DNA of 64,000 bases from Pedobacter namyangjuensis (GTDB lineage Bacteria > Bacteroidota > Bacteroidia > Sphingobacteriales > Sphingobacteriaceae): positions 372,001-436,000 of the forward strand of contig NZ_QMHQ01000001.1 of NCBI RefSeq assembly GCF_003313325.1, given 5' to 3'. A program made the position numbers and the translations under genes. The notes beneath the pieces are model-generated. The model did no database searches and was not told where the DNA came from. It saw only the letters and a program-made list of their open reading frames with translations. This document shows, one piece after another, positions 52,475 to 61,574 of this stretch (positions are counted from its first letter, which is position 1; each line of letters starts with the position of its first letter).

Positions 52475-54679
52475 CTAGGCCACAGCACTTTCAAAATAGG
52501 GAAGAAAAATTGAAGCGATTGTTCCAGTTTCAGGTTTTGATGTTATTTTAAAGCTGGCAACATTTTCGTTTTTCTGCGCATTAATAACCGCAATGCGTTC
52601 TTTTATGGAGGCCAATCCCATTGATTTTTCCTTAATCCCAAATTTGATATTAGCCTTTGGCTCATTAACTATCCCTGTTCCATTATCTTCTACGGTAATG
52701 TTAATTCCATTATCGTGCTTTTTTAACCTAACCTCTAAATGCGAATCAGGCTTTCTGCTACCTATTAAACCATGCAAGATTGCATTTTCAATTAGGGGCT
52801 GTACCAGCATTGGAGGCAACAAAAGCGTGTTCAACTGCAAATCCTCGTCGGCATAAAAATTAAATGTAAAAGAATCGTTGTAACGCATAGCTTCCAATTC
52901 GGTATAAAGTTTTAGTGCCTTCCATTCTCTGTCGGCGCTAACTAAACTTTTGGTAGAATTTTCGAGTATCAATCGTGTTAAGGAAGCAAACTTTTGTATA
53001 AGCCTAGATGCTGTTCTTTTATCGTTATCCATTACATAACTTTCTATAGAATTAAGTACGTTAAAGATAAAATGAGGATTCATTTGCGACCTAATTGCTT
53101 TTAATTCGCTTTCGGTAAGTTGAAACTGGTGCTTTAACAGAAGCTCATTTTGTAATGCTTCTTGTTTTTGCAAGGTGTTTTTAAATCGCAGTTGCCTAAT
53201 TCTATATAAATTAATTAAATAAACAATAACTGACGCTAAAACAAGAATCGCTAATGCACCATAAAGCCAAAGCTGCTTTAACTCCAGTTTATTTAGTTTT
53301 TGCGCTTGAGAAAGTGCGTTAACCCTGTTAGCTTGTAGTTTTTCTTTGTTTTTAGCAATGATAAGTTGCTTTTCTTTTTCTTGATTTATCAGCTTTTCAT
53401 TCTCTAACGAAATTCTTTGCAAATCTCTAAGTTGAATTGTTTTTTGTAGTTCGGCGTTGTTTAAAGCAAGTTGTAACGACTGTTGCTTCAGCTGCGCATC
53501 GGCTAGTGATTGTTTTTGTTGATAGGAGAGTTCTTTTTTGTCAAAATCATATTGTATACCCATTCTGGTAATCTCAGTTTTCTTTTTATCACTTCCTATG
53601 CTATCTGCAAATTTGTAAAACGCCTTATGGTAAAAGAGCGCACTGTCTGGCATTTTTACTGCCTCATAAACTTCGCTTAAACCTAAACTAGCGTCTCTCG
53701 TTATTTCTGTAATGTTCAGTTCTTTTCCAATGTTATATGCCATTAGCCCGTATATTTTAGATTGTTTGTAATCTTCCTTTTTATAATAGGCTGATGACAC
53801 GTTTACATAATTGTAAGCGAGACTTCTTTTGTTTTTTAACTTTTTATTTATCTCTGTAGCTTTTAAACCGTATGTTAATGCCAAATCTGGTTGCATTTGA
53901 TGGGAATAGTAACCTGATAAATTACCGCTTTCTCGGGCAATCGCTCCCAAGTCTGCAATTGAATCTGCTAATTTTAGAGATAGCTTACTATATTTAATGG
54001 CTTCATTTAAGTCTTTCTTTTTATAAAAGATCGAAGCCATATTAGTTAGCGTATTAACTTGGTTGATATAATTTTTGTGCTTTTTGTGTATCACGTAAGA
54101 CTTTTGATAGTTCTCCATAGCTTGGCTAAGATTGCCCATTTCGTTGTATATCGTACCAATGTTTGAATTAGTGGCGGCTATATCAAGTTCATCTTTTTTA
54201 GCATCGAATTTAGTTAAGGCTGCTAAATAACACCTTAAAGCCTCGGGAAATTTAGATTGCGCCATATAGACTAAGCCCATCGTTGATAAATCTTTTCCAA
54301 TTCCAGAGTTATCTTTTAGTGCGTTATCTATTTTTAACGCATTATTTAATGATTCTAATGCTTCAGGAAATTTTGAAGTAAAATATTGCAATATTGCTTT
54401 AACCCTGTACGTATTTGCAACCAGCTTTTTCTTTGCAATTTTATCCTGAAATGAAATGATTTCGTCGATGTGATCAAAGGACTTGTTTATATCAATCCTC
54501 ATCTTTGAAACGGCTAAATCATATAAAATGGATGCCCTCTTTTCATCTTTATTCGAATGCTGGTTTAGCAAATTGTTAAGCGAATCGATTTGCCTATTTT
54601 GTGCAAACGTACAGTTCGTTACTAAGGTGGCAAACAATATAATTGTGGTTATTACTATTGTTTTAAGCGTTATTCTCAT
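52475..54679 (-). CDS. TPR-containing LytS/YehU-type sensor histidine kinase
   Basis: A 734-residue membrane kinase. A signal/anchor (1-27) is followed by about seven tetratricopeptide repeats in the periplasm (85-350), a coiled coil (380-468), one membrane segment (470-491), then a LytS-type histidine kinase domain with the phospho-acceptor H536 in MNPHFIFN, and an ATP-binding domain (QPLIENAILHGL, DNGTGI, GLASIKERI). No LytTR response regulator lies next to it, so it is orphan here. Its partner and signal are unknown. Confidence 0.9.
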   Translation of the reverse strand: MRITLKTIVITTIILFATLVTNCTFAQNRQIDSLNNLLNQHSNKDEKRASILYDLAVSKMRIDINKSFDHIDEIISFQDKIAKKKLVANTYRVKAILQYFTSKFPEALESLNNALKIDNALKDNSGIGKDLSTMGLVYMAQSKFPEALRCYLAALTKFDAKKDELDIAATNSNIGTIYNEMGNLSQAMENYQKSYVIHKKHKNYINQVNTLTNMASIFYKKKDLNEAIKYSKLSLKLADSIADLGAIARESGNLSGYYSHQMQPDLALTYGLKATEINKKLKNKRSLAYNYVNVSSAYYKKEDYKQSKIYGLMAYNIGKELNITEITRDASLGLSEVYEAVKMPDSALFYHKAFYKFADSIGSDKKKTEITRMGIQYDFDKKELSYQQKQSLADAQLKQQSLQLALNNAELQKTIQLRDLQRISLENEKLINQEKEKQLIIAKNKEKLQANRVNALSQAQKLNKLELKQLWLYGALAILVLASVIVYLINLYRIRQLRFKNTLQKQEALQNELLLKHQFQLTESELKAIRSQMNPHFIFNVLNSIESYVMDNDKRTASRLIQKFASLTRLILENSTKSLVSADREWKALKLYTELEAMRYNDSFTFNFYADEDLQLNTLLLPPMLVQPLIENAILHGLIGSRKPDSHLEVRLKKHDNGINITVEDNGTGIVNEPKANIKFGIKEKSMGLASIKERIAVINAQKNENVASFKITSKPETGTIASIFLPYFESAVA

Positions 54680-54979
54680 CAGGATAGAAGTTAGTTTTTC
54701 GGCTATATAAATTTAACATATAATAATTTAATAAGTAGTCAAAACTCACTAACCCATAAGCCCAATTCGCTCAATAAACAGGCGTGCTTGCTCAATCTCC
54801 CAAAATACTAGCTAAAAGGCGCTTAAGTTTAGCTTAGAAACAGAAGGTTCTGGTGAGAAAAAGCCAATTCATTTTTACAAATGCAACGCAATATTTTGTG
54901 CTATTGGTCTCGCAGAAAATATCCTTACATATTTTAAAACTTGAAAGAAAATTGATTTACCAATTTAAAACCTAAAGTC
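54680..54979. other. 300-bp intergenic region without recognised features
   Basis: The gap lies between the divergent kinase gene and the 111-residue gene. I see no ORF, terminator, strong palindrome or clear TAnnTTTG promoter in it. Confidence 0.5.
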
Positions 54980-55315
54980 ATGAATTACAATCAGAATATC
55001 ACTCGGTATTATTACGGGATAAATGCTGTTTATCCGCACTTTACCACAATTTTTTTATACAATGGAAATAAGTTAGCTGGCAGAATATATTTTGAACCAT
55101 CCAATAAACCTAAATTAACGCCGCATAGGTTTGAAAGTGGTCATCCGGTATTGTATTTCCGCCAGTCTATGATGGTTCAAATTGTAGATATGCTAAGGAA
55201 CGAGGCACCAATTTGGTTATGGGCAATAGTTAATGGCACCCAAATTAGTAATGCAGTTTTAGGTACTGATTATGCCGAGCCAATTGGAGAAGGAGAACAA
55301 ATCAGACCAAACTAG
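54980..55315 (+). CDS. Hypothetical protein, 111 residues
   Basis: A small cytosolic-looking protein, rich in Tyr and Asn at the start (MNYNQNITRYYYGIN) with a hydrophobic core (ITLFLYN-like, GRIYFEP, PVLYFRQSMMVQIVDML, APIWLWAIV) and an acidic end (EPIGEGEQIRPN). No signal peptide, membrane segment or Cys. No family recognised. It stands alone between the kinase and the GH9 gene. Confidence 0.6.
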   Translation: MNYNQNITRYYYGINAVYPHFTTIFLYNGNKLAGRIYFEPSNKPKLTPHRFESGHPVLYFRQSMMVQIVDMLRNEAPIWLWAIVNGTQISNAVLGTDYAEPIGEGEQIRPN

Positions 55316-55407
55316 CAACCTTAACAATCTAAGTATTTGTAATGCTTCCTATTGTTTACTAGCAAAATACATTATGTATATTTATTCATCAACTATTAAC
55401 CAAATTC

Positions 55408-57960
55408 TTGATGAAAAAGCTAACCATTTTTAAAGCCTGTTTGTTAATACTTATTTTCAGCTCTTTTTTACCTAAAACAGCAGTAGATCCAAGTAACAGC
55501 TGGGTAAGGATAAACCTTTTAGGCTATCAACCAGAAGCAAGCAAAGTGGCAATTTGGGCCAGTAAAACCAATACTCTTCCTAAAAAGTTTGAGCTTGTTA
55601 ACATGCAAACGGGCAAAGTGGTATTCTCCTCTACCAAAATCCAAACCTATGGCGCTTATGGACCATTTAATGCAACGGCAAGGTTAAATTTTTCGGCATT
55701 TAAAACACCTGGTAAGTATTTTATTCGCATAGCGGAAGTAAGATCTCCAGAAATCATAATAGCAGATGATGTTTACCGAAATACAGCAGACTTCGCCCTG
55801 CGCTATATGCGGCAGCAAAGGAGTGGCTTTAATCCTTTTTTGCAAGACAGTTGCCATACCCACGATGGTTTTGTTTTGTATGGCGAGAAGGCTGGAATTA
55901 AAGACAGTACTTTTTTTGATGCAGCTGGCGGATGGCATGATGCGAGTGACTATTTGCAATATTCTACTACATCGGCTAATGCAACCTACCATTTGTTAAT
56001 GGCCTACCGAGATTTTCCACAAGTTTTTGCAGATACAAAACAAGCAAACGGTTTAGAAGGCAAAAATGGCATGGCCGATGTTTTAGACGAAGCGAAATGG
56101 GGATTGGATTGGCTGTTGAAAATGCATCCGAAAGATAATATTATGTTTAACCAAATTGCCGATGATCGGGACCACAGTTCCATGCGAATCCCTAAAGAAG
56201 ATAACCAATACGGGAAAGGATTTGAACGACCACTATATTACATTTCTGGCGAGCCACAGCAACGAGGTAAGTTTATGAATAATACCAAAGGCACAAGTTC
56301 TACGGCTGCAAAATTTGCAAGTGCTTTTGCGTTAGGAAGCACTTTATTTAAAGGCGTAAATGAAAATTATGCCGAAAAGTTATTTGAAAAATCTAAGTCT
56401 GCCTACAAATATACTTTACTAAAGAAAGGTGTTACGCAAACTGCATCTGTAAAATCGCCCTACATTTATGCAGAGGATAATTGGGTTGATGACATGGAAT
56501 TAGCTTTGGCTAACCTAACATTCAGCCCAACAATCGATGACTTAAACGCTACTAAAAAACCTAGGCAAACCGCCCTGGATTCTGCTTTTTATTATGCCAA
56601 ACAAGAACCAATTACACCTTGGCTTACAAAAGACACCGCTAATCATTATCAATACTACCCTTTTGTAAATATTGGCCATTACGAGTTGGCAAAACAAACC
56701 AGCGGAAATACGAAAGCACAACTTATTGATTTTTACAAACAAGGTATTGAGCAAGTTTGGGCTAGAGCAAAACAAAATGCATTTTACAGAGGCGTACCTT
56801 TTATTTGGTGCAGCAACAATTTAACCGTTGCATTTGCCCAACAATGTATGTGGTATAAAGAACTAAGCGGAGACGCTGGTTTCACCGAACTTGAACAAGC
56901 AAATTTCGATTGGCTTTTTGGTTGTAATCCCTGGGGTACAAGTATGGTTTACGGCTTGCCAAATTGGGGCGATACCCCTACGGATCCGCATTCTGCTTTT
57001 ACACATTTAAAGCAGTATCCTATTGACGGTGGTTTGGTTGACGGACCGGTTTATACTAGTATTTACAAGAATCTGATAGGAATACAACTTACTAAACCAG
57101 ATAGCTATGCAGATTTTCAAAGCGATTTGGCTGTTTATCACGATGACTATGGAGACTACAGTACTAACGAGCCGACTATGGACGGAACGGCATCTTTAGT
57201 TTATCTTCTGGCAGCTTATGATAGCAGAACGAAAACAAAACGTCAAAAAAATACGGTAGAGCTAGGGGCAATAACCAGAGGGGATAAAACAAAAAAGAAA
57301 ATTGCGCTTGTTTTTACTGGCGATGAATTTGCAGATGGCGGAGATTTTATTGGAAAAACCCTAAAGAGAGAAAATGTAAAAGCGTCATTTTTCCTGACGG
57401 GAAGATTTTACGCTCAACCCAAATTTAATAGTTTGATAAAAATGCTTAAAGCGAACGGGAACTATTTGGGTGCTCATTCTAACAGTCATCTACTGTACAA
57501 CGATTGGAAAAACAGAGATTCGCTTTTGATAACCGAAAACCAGTTTAAAACGGACCTAAGCCAGAATTATATCGCAATGCGGAAATTTGGTATAAAGAAA
57601 AGTGATGCAACTTATTTTCTGCCACCTTACGAATGGTATAATCAACAAATTGCAGATTGGACCAATGATATGGGTTTAAAACTCGTCAACTTTAGCGCTG
57701 GAACACGGTCAAATACAGATTATACTTATCCAGAGATGGGAAAAAGCTATAAATCAAGCAATGAAATTTATAGTTCAATCACCATGTTCCAAAAAACATC
57801 GCCCGATGGCCTAAACGGTTTTATACTCTTATTACATATTGGCACCGATAAAAGAAGGAAAGATAAGTTTTACAATAAGTTGCCAGAATTGATAAAGTTT
57901 TTAAAAAATGCAGGCTACGACTTGGTTAAAATCAACGAATTGTTGCAAAACGGGCATTAA
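55408..57960 (+). CDS. GH9 glycoside hydrolase fused to a NodB-like polysaccharide deacetylase domain
   Basis: An 850-residue exported protein. After a signal peptide (1-25) comes a CelD_N-type Ig-like domain (about 30-120), then a GH9 (alpha/alpha)6 domain with the nucleophile-region aspartates D178 and D181 in GGWHDASDY and the acid E588 in TNEPTMDG. A C-terminal deacetylase-like domain (about 628-850) has FTGDEFADGG (636-645) and the metal-site H690-S-N-S-H694. GH9 enzymes cut beta-1,4-glucans and related exo substrates such as chitobiose/glucosamine oligomers; the deacetylase domain suggests an acetylated or amino-sugar substrate, but that is inference. Stands alone. Confidence 0.86.
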   Translation: MMKKLTIFKACLLILIFSSFLPKTAVDPSNSWVRINLLGYQPEASKVAIWASKTNTLPKKFELVNMQTGKVVFSSTKIQTYGAYGPFNATARLNFSAFKTPGKYFIRIAEVRSPEIIIADDVYRNTADFALRYMRQQRSGFNPFLQDSCHTHDGFVLYGEKAGIKDSTFFDAAGGWHDASDYLQYSTTSANATYHLLMAYRDFPQVFADTKQANGLEGKNGMADVLDEAKWGLDWLLKMHPKDNIMFNQIADDRDHSSMRIPKEDNQYGKGFERPLYYISGEPQQRGKFMNNTKGTSSTAAKFASAFALGSTLFKGVNENYAEKLFEKSKSAYKYTLLKKGVTQTASVKSPYIYAEDNWVDDMELALANLTFSPTIDDLNATKKPRQTALDSAFYYAKQEPITPWLTKDTANHYQYYPFVNIGHYELAKQTSGNTKAQLIDFYKQGIEQVWARAKQNAFYRGVPFIWCSNNLTVAFAQQCMWYKELSGDAGFTELEQANFDWLFGCNPWGTSMVYGLPNWGDTPTDPHSAFTHLKQYPIDGGLVDGPVYTSIYKNLIGIQLTKPDSYADFQSDLAVYHDDYGDYSTNEPTMDGTASLVYLLAAYDSRTKTKRQKNTVELGAITRGDKTKKKIALVFTGDEFADGGDFIGKTLKRENVKASFFLTGRFYAQPKFNSLIKMLKANGNYLGAHSNSHLLYNDWKNRDSLLITENQFKTDLSQNYIAMRKFGIKKSDATYFLPPYEWYNQQIADWTNDMGLKLVNFSAGTRSNTDYTYPEMGKSYKSSNEIYSSITMFQKTSPDGLNGFILLLHIGTDKRRKDKFYNKLPELIKFLKNAGYDLVKINELLQNGH

Positions 57961-57988
57961 TAGCTTAACGGTTTTTAAAATAAATATT

Positions 57989-57996
57989 TACCTTTG
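57989..57996 (+). promoter_or_regulatory. -7 box upstream of the small membrane protein gene
   Basis: TACCTTTG is an exact TAnnTTTG match, 20 bases before the ATG at 58016. No -33 TTG, only TTA at the expected distance. It supports the short start and not a frame beginning inside the GH9 gene. Confidence 0.45.
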
Positions 57997-58015
57997 GGCA
58001 CAAATTGTAAAAAAG

Positions 58016-58195
58016 ATGAGCACAGAAAATAAAAACAGTTTTGATTGGGTTTGGTATGTAATCGGTATGATTGCTGGTATGTTAGCAGTTGTAGCTGTTA
58101 CGCCTAGTTTTGGTTATGTTCTTTTAGGCGGTATCGTTGGCTTTATTATGGGCGCTTTGTTCCTACATAACATCGTAAAAGGTCGCCAATACTAA
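58016..58195 (+). CDS. Small two-segment membrane protein, 59 residues
   Basis: Beginning MSTENKNSFDWVWYVIG, the protein has two hydrophobic segments (about 12-31 and 33-52) rich in Gly, joined by a short turn, and a basic tail (VKGRQY). It resembles small Bacteroidota inner-membrane proteins of unknown function. A -7 box 20 bases upstream marks its start. It precedes the DUF2911 gene by 17 bases. Confidence 0.6.
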   Translation: MSTENKNSFDWVWYVIGMIAGMLAVVAVTPSFGYVLLGGIVGFIMGALFLHNIVKGRQY

Positions 58196-58212
58196 TCTTC
58201 TAAAACATCTTT

Positions 58213-58773
58213 ATGAAAAATTTAGGTTTATGCTTACTGCTAGCGCTGTTTGTGCTGGGGGCTAAAGCCCAAAATGCTACGGTAAAATTTGCTAATGTAG
58301 ATGCAAGCCCTATGGATGCACTATATTATCCTTTAAATGTAGTTAAAGCAAAAGATAACTCTACACCGGTTATAAAAGTTATCTATTCTCGCCCTGCAAA
58401 AAAGGGAAGAGAAGTTTTTGGCGTTTTAGAGCAGTTTAACAAAGTTTGGAGATTAGGTGCTAACGAAAACACAGAAATTTCATTCTATAAAACAGTTACT
58501 ATTGGCAACAAAAAAATAAAAGCAGGTACTTACTCGCTTTTTGCTATTCCTAATAAAGACAAATGGACAATTATTGTAAATAAACAAACCGATAAATGGG
58601 GCGCTTTTAGTTACGATCAAGCCAAAGATGTGGTTAGGGTAGACGTTTCTGTAAGTAAATTAGATAAACCAATAGAAAATTTCTCTATGACGTTTACTGA
58701 TTTGGTAGGCGGTACGAACTTAGTAATGGCTTGGGATGCTACCCAAGTAATGTTGCCGATCTTAATTAAATAG
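58213..58773 (+). CDS. DUF2911 domain-containing exported protein
   Basis: A 186-residue protein with a signal peptide (1-20, ending AKAQ) and the DUF2911 domain: IKVIYSRPAKKGREVFG, WRLGANENTEISFYKTV and KAGTYSLFAIPNKDKWTIIVNK are its hallmark strands. Function unknown; probably periplasmic. A terminator shared with the convergent anti-sigma gene follows. Confidence 0.88.
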   Translation: MKNLGLCLLLALFVLGAKAQNATVKFANVDASPMDALYYPLNVVKAKDNSTPVIKVIYSRPAKKGREVFGVLEQFNKVWRLGANENTEISFYKTVTIGNKKIKAGTYSLFAIPNKDKWTIIVNKQTDKWGAFSYDQAKDVVRVDVSVSKLDKPIENFSMTFTDLVGGTNLVMAWDATQVMLPILIK

Positions 58774-58796
58774 AGTTAACTATACTAAAATATATG

Positions 58797-58823
58797 AAGG
58801 GAGTTTTTAAGCTCCCTTTTTTT
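58797..58823. terminator. Bidirectional terminator between convergent genes
   Basis: AAGGGAG (58797-58803) pairs with CTCCCTT (58812-58818), with a T-run on the plus strand and flanking A residues for the minus strand. One arm lies inside the last codons (KKGA) of the minus-strand gene ending at 58807. Confidence 0.7.
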
Positions 58824-59304
58824 GTGGTTGATGTTTCCCTTTTCTTAAAAAGCTATCTAGGTAAAGTAATAGCAAAACTACATCAACAAAAATAAATGCC
58901 TGTAAAGCTAGCGGACTAAACAATTTTCCGGTGTCAAAAGAGAAGTTAAATTTCGATGTGTCTAGCGTAAAACTAGCATCGCTAACGTAAATGGCATAAG
59001 CGAAAATACCTAAAATAGATGCTAAGAAAAATCCAGCGATGGTATAAATAATTCTATTATCAACTTTGGTTTTTAGCGCAACAGGCTTAAGCTCCAAATT
59101 AACCTTATCCATTACATTACGCGTAAAAGACATAGATGGTTCTTCAAAATCCAGGGTGTTAAGCTGTGCGTTAACCGCCAATAGTTCCTGATAAATTTCT
59201 TTCCATTTTAAATCTGTTGCTAAGTTAGCATCAATAACAGCTTTTTCTTCGGCGGTAGAAATGCCATCAATATAGTCCCAAAGTTGTTCTTCTATTGTTT
59301 TCAT
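58807..59304 (-). CDS. Probable anti-sigma factor membrane protein
   Basis: A 165-residue protein with an N-terminal cytosolic helical part (1-75, MKTIEEQLWDYIDG..., as in zinc-less anti-sigma domains) and two membrane segments (about 86-107 and 133-149). Its start overlaps the ECF sigma gene by four bases (ATGA), the usual layout of a sigma/anti-sigma pair. The function as anti-sigma factor rests on this context and on the domain shape. Confidence 0.65.
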   Translation of the reverse strand: MKTIEEQLWDYIDGISTAEEKAVIDANLATDLKWKEIYQELLAVNAQLNTLDFEEPSMSFTRNVMDKVNLELKPVALKTKVDNRIIYTIAGFFLASILGIFAYAIYVSDASFTLDTSKFNFSFDTGKLFSPLALQAFIFVDVVLLLLYLDSFLRKGKHQPQKKGA

Positions 59305-59882
59305 ATCAGTTCCTTAACTTCATCCTTTAACAAATATTGTAATTTTTCTTTTAAACGTGTTCTGGCTCTATGCAGTTTTACTTTTACCGTATTGGGTTCC
59401 ATGTTTAAAGTTTCTCCAATCTCTTCTAAACTTTGCTCTCCTTTATAAAATAGGGTTATAATAGCCGCGTCGTCTGGTAAAAGCAAGTCTATAGCTTGGT
59501 TTAAATAAACGTAACCTGCTTTTTTTTCGTAAATATTGGCGTCTAATCCTGTGCCAGCATTCGCAATTTGCAATACATGCTCATCGTCATTTATCGATTG
59601 CGTATCTAGCCTCTTCTTACGCAAAAACGTCATTGAAGTAGTATATACGATACTATATAGCCAAGTACTAAATTTAGAGGTCTGCTTAAAAGTGCCTAAG
59701 GCCCTATACGCCTTCACAAAACAATCTTGGGCAATTTCTTCTGCGTCTTCTCGGTTTTTTGCAAAACGCATGGCAAGTGTAAACACAAAACGCTGGTGCC
59801 GTTTTACCAGCTCCGCATAGTTAGCGGTTTCGCCGGCAAGTACTCCCGTAATTAGATCCAAGTCTGTGTGCTGTTGCTGCAT
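59301..59882 (-). CDS. ECF-type RNA polymerase sigma factor
   Basis: A 193-residue cytosolic sigma-70 family factor. Region 2 is recognised in FVFTLAMRFAKNREDAEEIAQDCFVKAYRAL (key residues R, D, A, E, E, Q, D, F, K, Y) and region 4 in LEEIGETLNMEPNTVKVKLHRARTRLKEKL (helix-turn-helix). It should direct polymerase to a stress or envelope regulon. The next gene overlaps by four bases and encodes its probable anti-sigma factor. Confidence 0.92.
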   Translation of the reverse strand: MQQQHTDLDLITGVLAGETANYAELVKRHQRFVFTLAMRFAKNREDAEEIAQDCFVKAYRALGTFKQTSKFSTWLYSIVYTTSMTFLRKKRLDTQSINDDEHVLQIANAGTGLDANIYEKKAGYVYLNQAIDLLLPDDAAIITLFYKGEQSLEEIGETLNMEPNTVKVKLHRARTRLKEKLQYLLKDEVKELI

Positions 59883-59989
59883 TTATAGAGGTAAGACAAC
59901 AAGAATTAACACAAGGTTACACCAAATTAAGCAAAGAATTTAGGACAATCATTTTTTAGAAAAGCAATGGCATGCAAAAATGATAGGCA

Positions 59990-60050
59990 AGTCCTGCTAT
60001 CCGTTTTATCCCGATAAATCGGGATGCCCACTACTATCAGGTTTATATTA
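59990..60050. repeat. Dispersed repeat with TCCCGATAAATCGGGA hairpin
   Basis: The block has CTGCTATCCG, then a hairpin of seven pairs (60008-60014 with 60019-60025), then GCCCACTACTATCAGG. I recognise this pattern as a common Bacteroidota intergenic repeat; it lies in the 225-bp gap between the sigma and SMR genes. Confidence 0.55.
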
Positions 60051-60107
60051 CAAAATTCTGTACAACTATGTTAAGTTGCAATACGCCAATTAGCTTTGCG
60101 TTAAAAG

Positions 60108-60434
60108 TTATCCTTTTCCTTCTGCCATAAACTTCAACCCCAAAATAGAAAGGATTAAAGTGGTTATAAAAAACATCCGCCAGAAACTAAAGGGCTCTTT
60201 AAAAAATATAATGCCAACCAAAACAGTTCCAACGGCTCCAATGCCAGTCCAAACGGCGTAAGCTGTGCCCAGCGGTAAAACTGTAGTAGCTTTATTTAAA
60301 AACACGAAACTTAAAACTGCGCAAACCAAAAATCCGGCTCCCCATTTTAGGTTGGTAAAATTGTCTGATAGTTTTAAACAGGTGGTAAAGCCAATTTCTA
60401 AGCAACCGGCAATAATTAGGTAAATCCAGCTCAT
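60108..60434 (-). CDS. SMR-family exporter, SugE/Gdx-like (guanidinium type)
   Basis: A 108-residue inner-membrane protein with four membrane segments. The motif LPLGTAYAVWTGIGAVGTVLVG matches the Gdx/SugE subgroup (guanidinium exporters), and the membrane-embedded Glu in AGCLEIG (E13) is the proton/substrate site. I start at the ATG at 60434, where the first segment begins. Functions as an antiparallel or parallel dimer. No guanidine riboswitch is seen upstream. Confidence 0.85.
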   Translation of the reverse strand: MSWIYLIIAGCLEIGFTTCLKLSDNFTNLKWGAGFLVCAVLSFVFLNKATTVLPLGTAYAVWTGIGAVGTVLVGIIFFKEPFSFWRMFFITTLILSILGLKFMAEGKG

Positions 60435-60498
60435 GATTTTTATTTTTTTGCAAAGATGGGGCAAGCGCCCGAAACCACACTTTACAAATGTTAAGAAA

Positions 60499-61059
60499 TC
60501 ACTTTATTTCTGCTCTAATTCTGCTTAGCGTAACTGGCGTAACACCCAAGTAAGAGGCAATATAAGTTAGTTGTACGCTGTTTAATAAACTTGGCGAAGT
60601 TTTCATCAAATCTTCGTAGCGTTCGGTTGCCGTTTTAAACATTTGGTTTACATACCGTTCTTCTGTTTTTACAAGCTCTAATTCTGCCAATTTCCTGCCC
60701 CAATTTGCTAAGCCAACGTGTTTGGTATACAAATCTTGTAATACTTTATGAGAGAACCGCCAGAGTGTGCTGTCTTCTAACAGCTCTATGTTCTCATATC
60801 CGGGTTTTTCGTTAATGTAACTGTTAAAAGAAAACACAACATCGCCCTCCAAGCCAAACCAAAAAGTAAGTTGTTGCTTTTCGGTATTAGAGTAAGCCCT
60901 TGCAATCCCTTTTTCTATGATATAGATATATTTTTCTACTCGTTCTGTTGTAATAAGCAAATGATTTTTCGGAAAATCCAATCGCTCCGCGGCGTTAAGC
61001 AACAAGTTAAGTTCATCGCTTTGCAATTTATAAATGGCATTTATTTTATCGGCTAACAT
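60499..61059 (-). CDS. Crp/Fnr family transcriptional regulator
   Basis: A 186-residue cytosolic regulator with an N-terminal cyclic-nucleotide-binding-like barrel (about 20-120) and a C-terminal helix-turn-helix (about 145-186; YIASYLGVTPVTLSRIRAE). No Cys cluster for Fe-S and no full cAMP-site motif, so the effector is unknown. It is upstream of the SMR gene on the same strand with a 64-bp gap and could control it. Confidence 0.88.
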   Translation of the reverse strand: MLADKINAIYKLQSDELNLLLNAAERLDFPKNHLLITTERVEKYIYIIEKGIARAYSNTEKQQLTFWFGLEGDVVFSFNSYINEKPGYENIELLEDSTLWRFSHKVLQDLYTKHVGLANWGRKLAELELVKTEERYVNQMFKTATERYEDLMKTSPSLLNSVQLTYIASYLGVTPVTLSRIRAEIK

Positions 61060-61200
61060 TGCATTTGCTCTATTTTTTGCTAAATATAGCTGATTGTAAA
61101 AATTTTTGTACCAGCCTGTAACCTAATTTTTTTTGCTGTTGTCAAAGTATGCAGAACACGGTTCAAATAACAGAAAGTATTTACATAAAAACATAAGATC

Positions 61201-61560
61201 ATGAGCGGCATATTAGTACCCATCACATTTTTCATTTGCACGTTTGCAATGATATTCGGAATTAGATATTTCTCTAACAAAGAGAAAATGGCAATGATAG
61301 AACGAGGCATAGATCCTGGCGTTCGTAAGAGTACACCACAACCTTTTTTAAGCCTAAAATTTGGATTATTATTAGTTGGCCTAGGTTTGGGGTTAATCGT
61401 AGCTTTATTTGCCGTAAGAGGCATTTTTGGCGCCGATATGAATTCTGGCGAACGCGGTCAGGCGGTAGCAATGTATTTCGGCTGCATCGGTATCTTCGGC
61501 GGATTTGGCCTAATTATCTCTTACATCATCGAGAAAAAATGGTTGGATAAGCAGGGGTAA
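61201..61560 (+). CDS. DUF6249 domain-containing membrane protein
   Basis: A 119-residue inner-membrane protein with three hydrophobic segments (about 4-24, 51-71 and 88-110), with a conserved NKEKMAMIERGID stretch after the first that marks the DUF6249 family. Function unknown. A terminator follows directly. Confidence 0.78.
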   Translation: MSGILVPITFFICTFAMIFGIRYFSNKEKMAMIERGIDPGVRKSTPQPFLSLKFGLLLVGLGLGLIVALFAVRGIFGADMNSGERGQAVAMYFGCIGIFGGFGLIISYIIEKKWLDKQG

Positions 61561-61574
61561 GTCAGTAAAAACAG

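Noticed and set aside
60108-60500. Guanidine riboswitch before the Gdx/SugE-like gene
   Set aside because: The upstream gap of about 64 bases is too short and has no recognisable ACR/ACGG-type stem loops.
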